Made by a program: the position numbers and the translations under genes | Notes under the pieces: generated by a model | What the model was told of the DNA's origin: nothing | The model's database searches: none | Seen by the model: only the letters and a program-made list of their open reading frames with translations | Origin: an uncultured Gammaproteobacteria bacterium | GTDB taxonomy: Bacteria > Pseudomonadota > Gammaproteobacteria > Acidiferrobacterales > CAJVXG01 | NCBI GenBank assembly: GCA_913009215.1 | Contig: CAJVXG010000104.1 | Span: 1-5,557, forward strand | DNA: 5,557 bases | Reading direction: 5' to 3' | Shown here: positions 1-5,557 of the stretch, piece by piece | Layout: each line of letters starts with the position of its first letter | How positions within the stretch are numbered: the first letter of the stretch is position 1

Positions 1-51
1 GATACATTTATCTAAATGAAACACCATCGAAATTTGTGATCGTATATCCAT
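1..51 (-). CDS. narH: Nitrate reductase beta subunit NarH (or NxrB), N-terminal 17 codons only
   Basis: This gene start is cut by the left edge of the window and only its first 17 residues, MDIRSQISMVFHLDKCI, are present. They align without gaps to the start of E. coli NarH (MKIRSQVGMVLNLDKCI as I recall it). That includes Cys16, which in NarH is the first ligand of the first ferredoxin-like Cys motif. NarH is the iron-sulfur subunit that passes electrons between the membrane haem subunit NarI and NarG on the cytoplasmic face of the membrane. The ATG lies 37 nt after the narG stop and has a strong ribosome binding site (AGGTAGGAT), so it is co-transcribed with narG. The enzyme could equally be called NxrB if the complex oxidises nitrite. 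Family assignment is firm; nothing can be said about the rest of the protein. Confidence 0.88.
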   Translation of the reverse strand, partial: MDIRSQISMVFHLDKCI

Positions 52-57
52 CTTTTT

Positions 58-66
58 ATCCTACCT
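58..66 (-). promoter_or_regulatory. Ribosome binding site of narH
   Basis: On the minus strand AGGTAGGAT ends 6 nt before the ATG at 51, with the GGA core 7 nt from it. It is a strong Shine-Dalgarno match and supports the start chosen for the partial narH. The same AGGTAG core precedes narG. Confidence 0.75.
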
Positions 67-88
67 AGAATTTTGACTCTGTTTAAAA

Positions 89-3000
89 TTAAAAAACAAC
101 TTTATCCATTCTCTTGACTAACACATGGGTATCCCGCTGCGGTGCAATGGGGCCCCAATAATTAAAGTGATAGCTGAATTGACCGTAGCCACCAGACAAA
201 TAATTGGGCTTCAGGTGAATGCGCGTCACACTGTTGTGCCCGCCGCCACGACTGCCGCCACGAAGTTGGGATTTCGGAATGCCCACGGTCCTTTCCGGTA
301 CGTGATACACAATACAGACCCCGCGAGGAATGCGTGCACTCACCACCGCCCGGGTACAATAGACGCCGTGGTCGTTATGGACCTCGACCCAGTCGTTATC
401 CTGAATCCCCAGTTTTTCCGCATCGACCTCGCTCATCCAGCAGGGCTCACAACCGCGAGACAGCGTCAGCATCCGCAGGTTCTCCATGTAGGTCGAATGG
501 ATATGCCATTTGCCATGGGGGGTCAGGTAGTTAAGCACCAGGGCATCGCCATTTTTCAGGGTTTCCTTCAGGTCTCCGTAAACCTCCGGTTTTGGCGCCG
601 GTTTGTAGGTTGGCAGATTCTCGCCATAACCGATATACATCTCATGATCGAGATAAAAATGCTGGCGACCGGTCAACGTCCGCCATGGCACCAGCATGTC
701 GTAGTTGTAGGTATAGGCACAGTATGCCCTGCCATCGTTCATCAGGCCGGACCACAGCGGAGAGGTGTTATATCGCCTCGGCTGTGCCTGCAGGTCGGCG
801 TAACGGATCTTTACGTCCTCACTGCCCTTGCCCAGATGGACCAGATCCAGGCCGGTCTTCTTTTCCATATTCTCGTAGGCCCTGACCGTCAACTTGCCGT
901 TGGTCAGGGACGACAGGTGCAGCACGGCATTGGCGGCCCATTCGTCCTCCTCGATAGAGGGATAGACCTTGCCGTCCAGCTCCCGCGTCGGGAAATGATT
1001 GGATTCAATCATCTCATCGTACTCGGCCTCGCACATGTAATGATTGCCGTGCGCGCCCAGGCCTTTTTTCCTGATATTGTCACCCAGGGTAATGTACTTC
1101 TCGTAGAGCTTGGTGTAGTCACGATCAACGATCGCAAGCTTGTGCATGGTCTTGCCGGGGATGGCTTCGCATTCGCCCTTATACCAGTCCTTGATTTCCG
1201 GCTGGGTTATCTCATCGGCGGTGTCATGGGCCAATGGGGCGGCAACAATGTCCTTCTGTGGCTCGGAGAAATGCGTCTTCGCCAGTTCACTGGTTGCTTT
1301 CGCCAACTCTTTAAAAATATCCCAGTCCGTTTTGGACTCCCACACAGGGGCAATGGCCGCCGACAACGGATGAATAAAGGAGTGCAGATCCGTACTATTC
1401 AGATCCGCTTTTTCGTACCACGAAGCCGCCGGTAGCACGATATCGGAATAGAGTGCCGAGGAATCCATGCGGAAATTCAGGTCTACTACCAGATCCATTT
1501 TTCCGACCGGCGCCACATCGTGCCACTTCACTTCTTCGGTGTGATCGTCCGAATCCTTGCCAATAACATTGGAGTGCGTACCCAGATAATGCTTCAGGCA
1601 GTACTCATGGCCCTTCATGCTGCCGGTGATTGCGTTGCCCCGCCAGATGTACCAGACCTTAGGGTGGTTTTCCTCGGCCTCCGGATCGGCGATTGAGTAT
1701 TCGAGTTCCTTGGATTTCAGTTTTTCCAGAACGGCCTTTTTGATGCCGTCGTCATCCTTGGCGCCATTGCTTATCGCATCTTTGCAAAGCTCAAGCGGGT
1801 TGGCTTTAAACTGCGGGTAATAAGGCATCCAGCCATTCCGTACCGACTTATAAATGGTATCCGCCGTATGCATGCGGGTCATTTCGTTATCCGGTACGGT
1901 GTTGTATCGGGAATACTGGCCGTCATAACGATACTGGCAGGTATTGATGTAATGCCACAACGGCGCCTGCTGCAACCGGATCGCATCATGCCAATCCTTA
2001 GCGAAGGCAATCGTACTCCAGGAATCCATGGGGGCAAGTTTTTCCTGGCCCACATAGTGATTAAGTCCACCGCCATTACGGCCAACACAACCGCTTAACA
2101 TCAAGGCCATCGCCCCGGCACGGTACATCAGGTTGGCGTGGTACCAGTGATTAATGCCGGCACCGATGATGATCATGCATTTGCCCTTGGTTATATTGGC
2201 GGTATTGGCCCATTCCCGTGCAAACTGCAGAACCGTTTTGGAATCGACACCGGTAAAAATCTCCTGCCATGCCGGCGTGTAGGACGCATCTTTGTCGGTA
2301 TAGTCAGCAGGATAATCACCCTTGAGGCCACGACCGACCCCGTATTGGGCCATAATCAAATCATAAACGGTGGTAACAACCGCGGTTCCTGAAGTTGTCT
2401 TAACCTTCTTGACAGGCACGCCTCTTAGTGATTTTTTATCGAGGCCCCATTCAATAAACTCGGTTTGCAGGACTTCGTCATTATCCTTTAAGAAAGTCAG
2501 CGCGGGGTCATAAGGCTTATCGTCCACCGTGTTTTCGAGTTTCATATTCCATTTGCCGGGCTCTTTGTCCCAGCGATGACCCATTGAACCCTTGGGAACC
2601 ACCAGGCGTCCGTCCTTTTCGTCCATACTGACGAACTTCCAGTCGCCGTTACTAATGTCTTTATATTCCTGAAGCTCATTGGCACGCAACAACCGACCCG
2701 GCGTATAGTGGTCGCCGTCTTTTTCCAGCTTCACCAGGAATGCACTGTCAGTGTATTGCTTGGAGTACTCCAGGAAATAGGAGGTAGGTTTGTCATGATG
2801 GAATTCTTTCAGGATGACATGCGAGACCGCCATCCAGAATGCGCCATCGCTGCCGGCATGCAGCGGAACCCATTGGTCGGCATATTTGCAGACCTGGGAA
2901 AAATCGGGAGAGAATACCACTGCCTTGGTGCCGTTGTGCCTGGATTCCGCAAAAAAATGACAATCCGGTGTACGCGTCATGTTCAGACACGCGCCCATGT

Positions 3001-3706
3001 CGGCGATCATTTTTGAGTTATACCAGTCTGCGCTTTCACACACGTCCGTTTGCTCGCCCCAGAGTTCGGGGAAGGCAGTCGGCAAATCACAGTACCAATC
3101 GTAGAAACTCAGGTTGACGCCGCCGAACAATTGCAGGAACCGTCCGCCTGCCGCATAACTGAGCATGGACATGGCCGGAATCGGCGAAAAACCGAAGAGC
3201 CGATCCGGTCCGTATTTTTTGGCGGTATAGATATTTGCGGCCGCCATGATTTCAAGCACTTCATCCCAGCTGGCGCGCATGAAACCACCCATGCCGCGTG
3301 CCTTTTGATATTTCCTGCGTTTTTCGGTATTGGCCTGTAAAGATTCCCATGCCAGTAACGGGTCTCCGCCTGACTTCTCTTTTTCTTCGCGGAAGGCTTC
3401 CACCAGTGAGCTTCTGATCAACGGATACTTAATGCGTAACGGGCTATACAGATACCAGGAATAGGATATTCCCCTTTGACATCCTCGGGGCTCATAAGGC
3501 GGAAGCGAATCTTCAAGCAGCGGGTAATCCAGTTGCTGTGTTTCCCAAACTACAATCCCGTCTTTTACATGGATCTGCCAGGAACAACCCCCGGTACAAT
3601 TTACGCCATGTGTACTCCTGACAATGCGATCGTGTTGGAAACGATTTCGATAAAACTCTTCCCACTGTCTTGTTTGTGGTGAAATAATGTCTTTTATCCA
3701 GCTCAT
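89..3706 (-). CDS. narG: Respiratory nitrate reductase alpha subunit NarG (molybdopterin catalytic subunit; NxrA possible)
   Basis: This is the complete 1205-residue catalytic subunit; E. coli NarG has 1247. It reduces nitrate to nitrite at a Mo-bis-MGD centre, or does the reverse if it is an NxrA. The FS0 ligands are visible as His33, Cys37, Cys41 and Cys76, with the same spacing as E. coli His49/Cys53/Cys57/Cys92. The Mo ligand corresponding to E. coli Asp222 is Asp207, in FYDWYCD (201-207). Other NarG hallmarks are GFSPIPAMSM (172-181), WGEQTDV (216-222), GAGINHWYH (515-523), YVGQEKL (551-557), YSDIVLPAASWYEK (753-766) and FIHPLSAA (777-784). The C-terminal dinucleotide-binding domain runs from about 1057 and includes HNSVTRI (1157-1163). 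There is no twin-arginine signal, so the protein should be cytoplasmic. The start is fixed by AGGTAG 7 nt upstream and by similarity that begins close to the ATG. The gene follows the cytochrome gene by 69 nt and precedes narH by 37 nt. No frameshift or missing key residue is seen. The family is certain; the direction of catalysis is not. Confidence 0.96.
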   Translation of the reverse strand: MSWIKDIISPQTRQWEEFYRNRFQHDRIVRSTHGVNCTGGCSWQIHVKDGIVVWETQQLDYPLLEDSLPPYEPRGCQRGISYSWYLYSPLRIKYPLIRSSLVEAFREEKEKSGGDPLLAWESLQANTEKRRKYQKARGMGGFMRASWDEVLEIMAAANIYTAKKYGPDRLFGFSPIPAMSMLSYAAGGRFLQLFGGVNLSFYDWYCDLPTAFPELWGEQTDVCESADWYNSKMIADMGACLNMTRTPDCHFFAESRHNGTKAVVFSPDFSQVCKYADQWVPLHAGSDGAFWMAVSHVILKEFHHDKPTSYFLEYSKQYTDSAFLVKLEKDGDHYTPGRLLRANELQEYKDISNGDWKFVSMDEKDGRLVVPKGSMGHRWDKEPGKWNMKLENTVDDKPYDPALTFLKDNDEVLQTEFIEWGLDKKSLRGVPVKKVKTTSGTAVVTTVYDLIMAQYGVGRGLKGDYPADYTDKDASYTPAWQEIFTGVDSKTVLQFAREWANTANITKGKCMIIIGAGINHWYHANLMYRAGAMALMLSGCVGRNGGGLNHYVGQEKLAPMDSWSTIAFAKDWHDAIRLQQAPLWHYINTCQYRYDGQYSRYNTVPDNEMTRMHTADTIYKSVRNGWMPYYPQFKANPLELCKDAISNGAKDDDGIKKAVLEKLKSKELEYSIADPEAEENHPKVWYIWRGNAITGSMKGHEYCLKHYLGTHSNVIGKDSDDHTEEVKWHDVAPVGKMDLVVDLNFRMDSSALYSDIVLPAASWYEKADLNSTDLHSFIHPLSAAIAPVWESKTDWDIFKELAKATSELAKTHFSEPQKDIVAAPLAHDTADEITQPEIKDWYKGECEAIPGKTMHKLAIVDRDYTKLYEKYITLGDNIRKKGLGAHGNHYMCEAEYDEMIESNHFPTRELDGKVYPSIEEDEWAANAVLHLSSLTNGKLTVRAYENMEKKTGLDLVHLGKGSEDVKIRYADLQAQPRRYNTSPLWSGLMNDGRAYCAYTYNYDMLVPWRTLTGRQHFYLDHEMYIGYGENLPTYKPAPKPEVYGDLKETLKNGDALVLNYLTPHGKWHIHSTYMENLRMLTLSRGCEPCWMSEVDAEKLGIQDNDWVEVHNDHGVYCTRAVVSARIPRGVCIVYHVPERTVGIPKSQLRGGSRGGGHNSVTRIHLKPNYLSGGYGQFSYHFNYWGPIAPQRDTHVLVKRMDKVVF

Positions 3707-3713
3707 GCTCGTT

Positions 3714-3719
3714 CTACCT
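3714..3719 (-). promoter_or_regulatory. Ribosome binding site of narG
   Basis: On the minus strand AGGTAG is followed by 7 nt and the ATG at 3706. It decides the narG start and matches the core of the narH site, consistent with translation of both as parts of one operon. No terminator-like hairpin is visible in the 69-nt gap between the cytochrome stop and narG. Confidence 0.65.
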
Positions 3720-3775
3720 GTTATTCCGGTTAAATTTTTGAATCAATTCGTCCATTAATAGTGTGGTCGACTATC

Positions 3776-4648
3776 CTATTCAGACTTAACTTGCCGATCA
3801 TAGATCTTCTGGTTTACAGAATCTTTCCTCCGCCGCAACCAGAGCAGGGAGTAAAATCCAAATAAAATAAATGCGCCTATCAACCCACTTATAAGGAGAC
3901 CCATCCCATAATCTCTTGGATGATGATAGGCATGGTTTTCATCGGCATCCTTCAAAAATGCGACTAAGGCAAAGATCTCTTTGTCGGTTAGTGGCTTGTC
4001 CTTATACGCAATTTCCATAACGGGAAACGGTGCCTTCCCTAGAATAGCCCGCACCCCAGTGCCCCCCATTTTGGAAAAAACTGTTGTTAATTCCTTTGCC
4101 AGGACGCCGCCGCCTATAACGGCATCATTTGTGACATTGTGGCAAGAAATACAGGTTGGTCCATTGTTCTCAAAACGAATTTTTCCCTGAAACAGGTTTT
4201 GTCCCAGGACTATATCTTCTTTAGAAGCTGGCTTTTGATCTGTGGTCTGATCTGTGGTCTCGCTGCCTGTTGAGCTTGTTGAGTCTGCCGGTCCCTTGCT
4301 CGCTGTTTTTATATAAGCCAGCACTTTTCCGATCTGCGCCTTTGAGATCGTGCTATCGGGCATGACGAATTTGTTGAATTTTTTGAACACGGCGATTGCC
4401 TCGGCATCGCCGCTTTTAATCAATGATTGGGACGATTTTACAAACTTTTCCAACCACGCTTGCGAGCGTCTGTCATGGACTCCCTTCAAGTCGGGGCCAA
4501 GAAGCTTTCCGCCTCCGATGGTATGACAACCGGCGCATTTTTCCTTGAAAAGTTTCTCACCTGCAGATGCAGATTGAGCAAAAACACTGAAGCATGCCAA
4601 TATTATAATTATTGTTGTTGGAAAGATTTTTTTTATAAGAAATATCAT
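3776..4648 (-). CDS. Membrane-anchored dihaem cytochrome c of the nar operon (NarC-like)
   Basis: The protein has 290 residues. An N-terminal signal peptide has basic residues at 6-7, a hydrophobic core at about 10-24 and a likely cut after Ala29 (ASA). The first c-haem domain has CAGCH at 38-42 and a probable axial Met96 (VMPDS). A Ser/Thr/Asp/Gln-rich linker at about 118-142 leads to a second haem domain with CISCH at 166-170; Met211 (FPVMEIAY) is its likeliest axial ligand. A single transmembrane helix at about 249-271 is followed by RRRK and a short tail. By the positive-inside rule both haems face the periplasm and the tail is cytoplasmic. The ATG is the only sensible start because an in-frame TGA lies four codons upstream; its ribosome binding site is weak. 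It is the first gene of the operon, directly ahead of narG, as narC is in Thermus, where a cytochrome c is needed for active membrane-bound nitrate reductase. Its role as electron partner or assembly factor is inferred. By eye it is more AT-rich than narG. Confidence 0.9.
   Translation of the reverse strand: MIFLIKKIFPTTIIIILACFSVFAQSASAGEKLFKEKCAGCHTIGGGKLLGPDLKGVHDRRSQAWLEKFVKSSQSLIKSGDAEAIAVFKKFNKFVMPDSTISKAQIGKVLAYIKTASKGPADSTSSTGSETTDQTTDQKPASKEDIVLGQNLFQGKIRFENNGPTCISCHNVTNDAVIGGGVLAKELTTVFSKMGGTGVRAILGKAPFPVMEIAYKDKPLTDKEIFALVAFLKDADENHAYHHPRDYGMGLLISGLIGAFILFGFYSLLWLRRRKDSVNQKIYDRQVKSE
4237..4260 (-). repeat. 12-bp perfect tandem duplication inside the cytochrome linker
   Basis: The 12-mer GATCTGTGGTCT (plus strand) occurs twice head to tail. 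On the minus strand it encodes TTDQTTDQ in the flexible linker between the two haem domains. The duplication keeps the reading frame, so it only lengthens the linker by four residues. It looks like a slippage-type repeat in a region under little constraint. Confidence 0.9.
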
Positions 4649-4719
4649 AATGATAGTATCTCAATTAAAGATTATTGAAAGAACAGCAGAGTCCCAACGT
4701 TAAATCGAACAAGTTCAAT

Positions 4720-4747
4720 CAGTCTCAGTCTGGGCTGAGTCTAGACT
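4720..4747. repeat. Cluster of AGTCT motifs with a 10-bp palindrome, over the predicted transcription start
   Basis: CAGTCT occurs twice in tandem at 4720-4731. The 10-bp perfect palindrome AGTCTAGACT follows at 4738-4747, and another AGTCT lies at 4789-4793. The cluster covers the predicted start of transcription and -10 element of the cytochrome-nar operon. It could therefore be an operator, but no known regulator is recognised from it. Confidence 0.4.
4738..4743 (-). promoter_or_regulatory. Putative -10 element of the nar operon promoter
   Basis: On the minus strand TAGACT matches the TATAAT consensus at four of six positions. It is separated from the FNR box by exactly 22 bp, which would put the start of transcription near 4731 and centre the FNR box at -41.5. 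The hexamer alone is weak; its position relative to the FNR box is what supports it. Confidence 0.45.
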
Positions 4748-4765
4748 AATTTGAATTAATCTAAA

Positions 4766-4779
4766 TTGATCTAGATCAA
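4766..4779. promoter_or_regulatory. FNR-type (anaerobic) activator binding site
   Basis: TTGATCTAGATCAA is a perfect match to the FNR consensus TTGAT-N4-ATCAA and is palindromic over all 14 bases. It lies about 120 nt upstream of the cytochrome start, in an AT-rich stretch at the head of the operon. FNR, or an FNR/DNR-type relative, activates nar operons when oxygen is low. Other members of the Crp family bind similar sites, so the exact regulator is an inference. Confidence 0.8.
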
Positions 4780-4789
4780 TATGGAATGA

Positions 4790-5014
4790 GTCTCATCGCC
4801 CAACCACAATCCGGGATGGTGCCGCCCTGGTAACAACCATTTGTCGCTAAGGGCTTTGATGGACTCGGCTATGGCACAGACACAAGGCTCGTTCAATATA
4901 ATAAGTATGACCCTTCCGGGTTTTCTGAAGCTTATTCGGTTCTATGAAGCCAGGGCCTGGACCCCTCCCGTCAGCTAAATCACCAAGACATCAAGTATTT
5001 CTATAGTTTAGTTA
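4790..5014. other. Intergenic stretch with no recognised gene
   Basis: I see no supported gene here. The plus strand is open from 4790 to 4978 and includes a 40-codon ATG-initiated ORF at 4859-4981. It has no clear ribosome binding site and its peptide resembles nothing I know. Short palindromes occur at 4910-4921 (ACCC TTCC GGGT) and 4950-4960 (CCAGGGCCTGG), too small to call terminators. Confidence 0.5.
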
Positions 5015-5047
5015 GGGTACGTGCAACTGCTGTCCCATTTACGCGTC

Positions 5048-5067
5048 ATTCCGGCGCATGCCGGAAT
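5048..5067. repeat. REP-like palindrome (ATTCCGGC-GCAT-GCCGGAAT)
   Basis: An 8-bp perfect stem closes a GCAT loop. It is embedded in GTCATTCCGGC...GCCGGAATCCAGT, a form of the widespread extragenic repeat with GTCATTCC and GGAATCCAG ends seen in many proteobacterial genomes. A related, partly degenerate arm in the opposite direction lies at 5103-5126 (ACTGGATGCCGGC...). The two together look like one BIME-type pair. The repeat sits inside the larger inverted-repeat-bounded segment. Confidence 0.65.
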
Positions 5068-5102
5068 CCAGTCATCCTTATAAGTATTCCCATCAATAAC
5101 TT

Positions 5103-5126
5103 ACTGGATGCCGGCTTTCACTGGAA
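5103..5126. repeat. Second, inverted REP-like arm
   Basis: The reverse complement of this stretch shares TTCC, GCCGG and ATCCAGT, in register, with 5049-5072. After ACTGGATGCCGGCTTTC the sequence departs from the usual continuation of such repeats. A fragment resembling the usual end (GCAGGCATGAC) appears only about 100 bp further on, at 5222-5232, so the arm may be interrupted. Confidence 0.4.
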
Positions 5127-5350
5127 ATTGCTCCTGCATTTCAAGTACTTCCGCCAGTCGCTCACACCATCCCTGGTTGTTGCGACACTTGTGCGTCCAT
5201 GCACGTCGTCCCTGGCGGTCGCGCAGGCATGACAATTCGCTTTTTTGTGATTTCATGTCCATGGTCAGCTCGGTACCCCGTAATCGCTGAAATAATGGCA
5301 TTCGATGTGCTTTTTAATTATTTGAGTGGGATAACAGTGGGTACGTGCCC

Positions 5351-5493
5351 ACAATAAGGATTTGAACGTATATAGATAGTTCAGGTGCGTAAAACACACT
5401 CTACTGGTATGTCTTTAATATCCCCGGCGTCTTGGCAATTTGGTTAAATAGCATTCCCCAGGACAGGATCTATATTGCTGTGATCCACTGGAA
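5351..5493. other. Intergenic stretch with no recognised feature
   Basis: No gene, RNA gene or clear regulatory site could be supported between the inverted-repeat-bounded segment and the hairpin at 5494-5535. Confidence 0.5.
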
Positions 5494-5535
5494 AGTCGGA
5501 AAACCCGGTGCTAGTTACCGAGACTCATTCCGACT
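5494..5535. repeat. Inverted repeat (AGTCGGAA...TTCCGACT) near the right edge
   Basis: Perfect 8-bp arms at 5494-5501 and 5528-5535 enclose a smaller CGGT/ACCG pair (5506-5509 and 5517-5520). Neither side carries a run of T suited to an intrinsic terminator. Its role is unknown; it may be another extragenic repeat or part of a sequence cut by the window edge. Confidence 0.4.
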
Positions 5536-5557
5536 CCCCCGGCCACCAGTTGGAGGC

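Larger units (their letters stand above)
5015..5350. mobile_element. MITE-like segment bounded by imperfect inverted repeats
   Basis: The left end (5015-5039, beginning GGGTACGTGC) and the reverse complement of the right end (5325-5350, beginning GGGCACGTAC) align over about 25 bases with one gap and six mismatches, four of them transitions. Both arms share ACTG and TCCCA blocks in the same order. The roughly 336-bp segment between them has no transposase gene, as in a non-autonomous element. No clear target-site duplication is seen at the edges. Two overlapping small ORFs inside (66 codons minus, 60 codons plus) lack ribosome binding sites and known motifs. The element call is an inference from the ends alone. 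Confidence 0.4.

Noticed and set aside
125..1435. Long plus-strand ORF of 436 codons
   Set aside because: It lies wholly antisense to narG, whose protein matches a known family along its full length. The antisense product shows no family motif and is rich in His, Arg and Val as shadow frames often are.
4901..4907. NarL-type heptamer (TACTTAT on the minus strand)
   Set aside because: It fits the loose heptamer consensus, but one such site is expected by chance in a few hundred bases, and the same ATAAGTA also occurs at 5080-5086 inside the repeat segment.
4910..4930. Possible intrinsic terminator (ACCC TTCC GGGT followed by TTTTCT)
   Set aside because: The stem is only 4 bp, the T run is interrupted, and no gene ends just before it.
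5108..5290. Plus-strand 60-codon ORF
   Set aside because: It is antisense to the 66-codon ORF within the repeat segment, has no recognisable motif and begins in repeat sequence.
5101..5301. Minus-strand 66-codon ORF
   Set aside because: It has no ribosome binding site at its ATG, ends inside the REP-like arm (giving the KAGIQ ending typical of translated repeats), overlaps an opposite-strand ORF and has no recognised domain.
5461..5549. Possible tRNA because of the CCCCCGGCCACCA string
   Set aside because: No matching 5' acceptor strand (GGCCGGG) lies 70-90 nt upstream, and no T-loop or anticodon arm can be drawn.

Overview
The window shows the start of a respiratory nitrate reductase (or nitrite oxidoreductase) operon of the NarGHI type, read entirely on the minus strand, preceded by about 0.9 kb of non-coding, repeat-rich DNA. 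In transcription order it holds a promoter region with a perfect FNR/Crp-type palindrome (4766-4779), a membrane-anchored dihaem cytochrome c gene (4648-3776), the complete molybdenum catalytic subunit narG (3706-89, 1205 aa), and the first 17 codons of narH (51-1), which runs off the left edge. narJ and narI would be expected beyond that edge.

The genes fit together as one energy-conserving unit. NarG carries the Mo-bis-MGD site and the FS0 cluster, NarH the remaining Fe-S clusters, and NarI (not in the window) the membrane haem b. The dihaem cytochrome, with a signal peptide and a C-terminal membrane anchor, puts two c haems on the periplasmic side. A cytochrome c gene ahead of narG is known from the Thermus narCGHJI operon and from the nxr cluster of Nitrobacter. 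The direction of the reaction, nitrate reduction or nitrite oxidation, is therefore not settled by the layout. The anaerobic (FNR-type) promoter favours nitrate reduction.

The FNR box lies exactly 22 bp from a plausible -10 hexamer, the spacing of a class II FNR-activated promoter. This suggests a start of transcription near 4731 and a leader of about 80 nt before the cytochrome gene.

The right-hand part (4790-5557) has no convincing gene. It contains a roughly 336-bp segment (5015-5350) bounded by imperfect 25-26 bp inverted repeats, like a MITE, with a REP-like palindrome nested inside, and a separate 8-bp stem inverted repeat near the right edge. The FNR-type control, the REP-like 'ATTCCGGC...GCCGGAAT' motif and intermediate base composition suggest a proteobacterium, probably a gamma- or betaproteobacterium. 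This is an inference and no finer placement is possible by eye.
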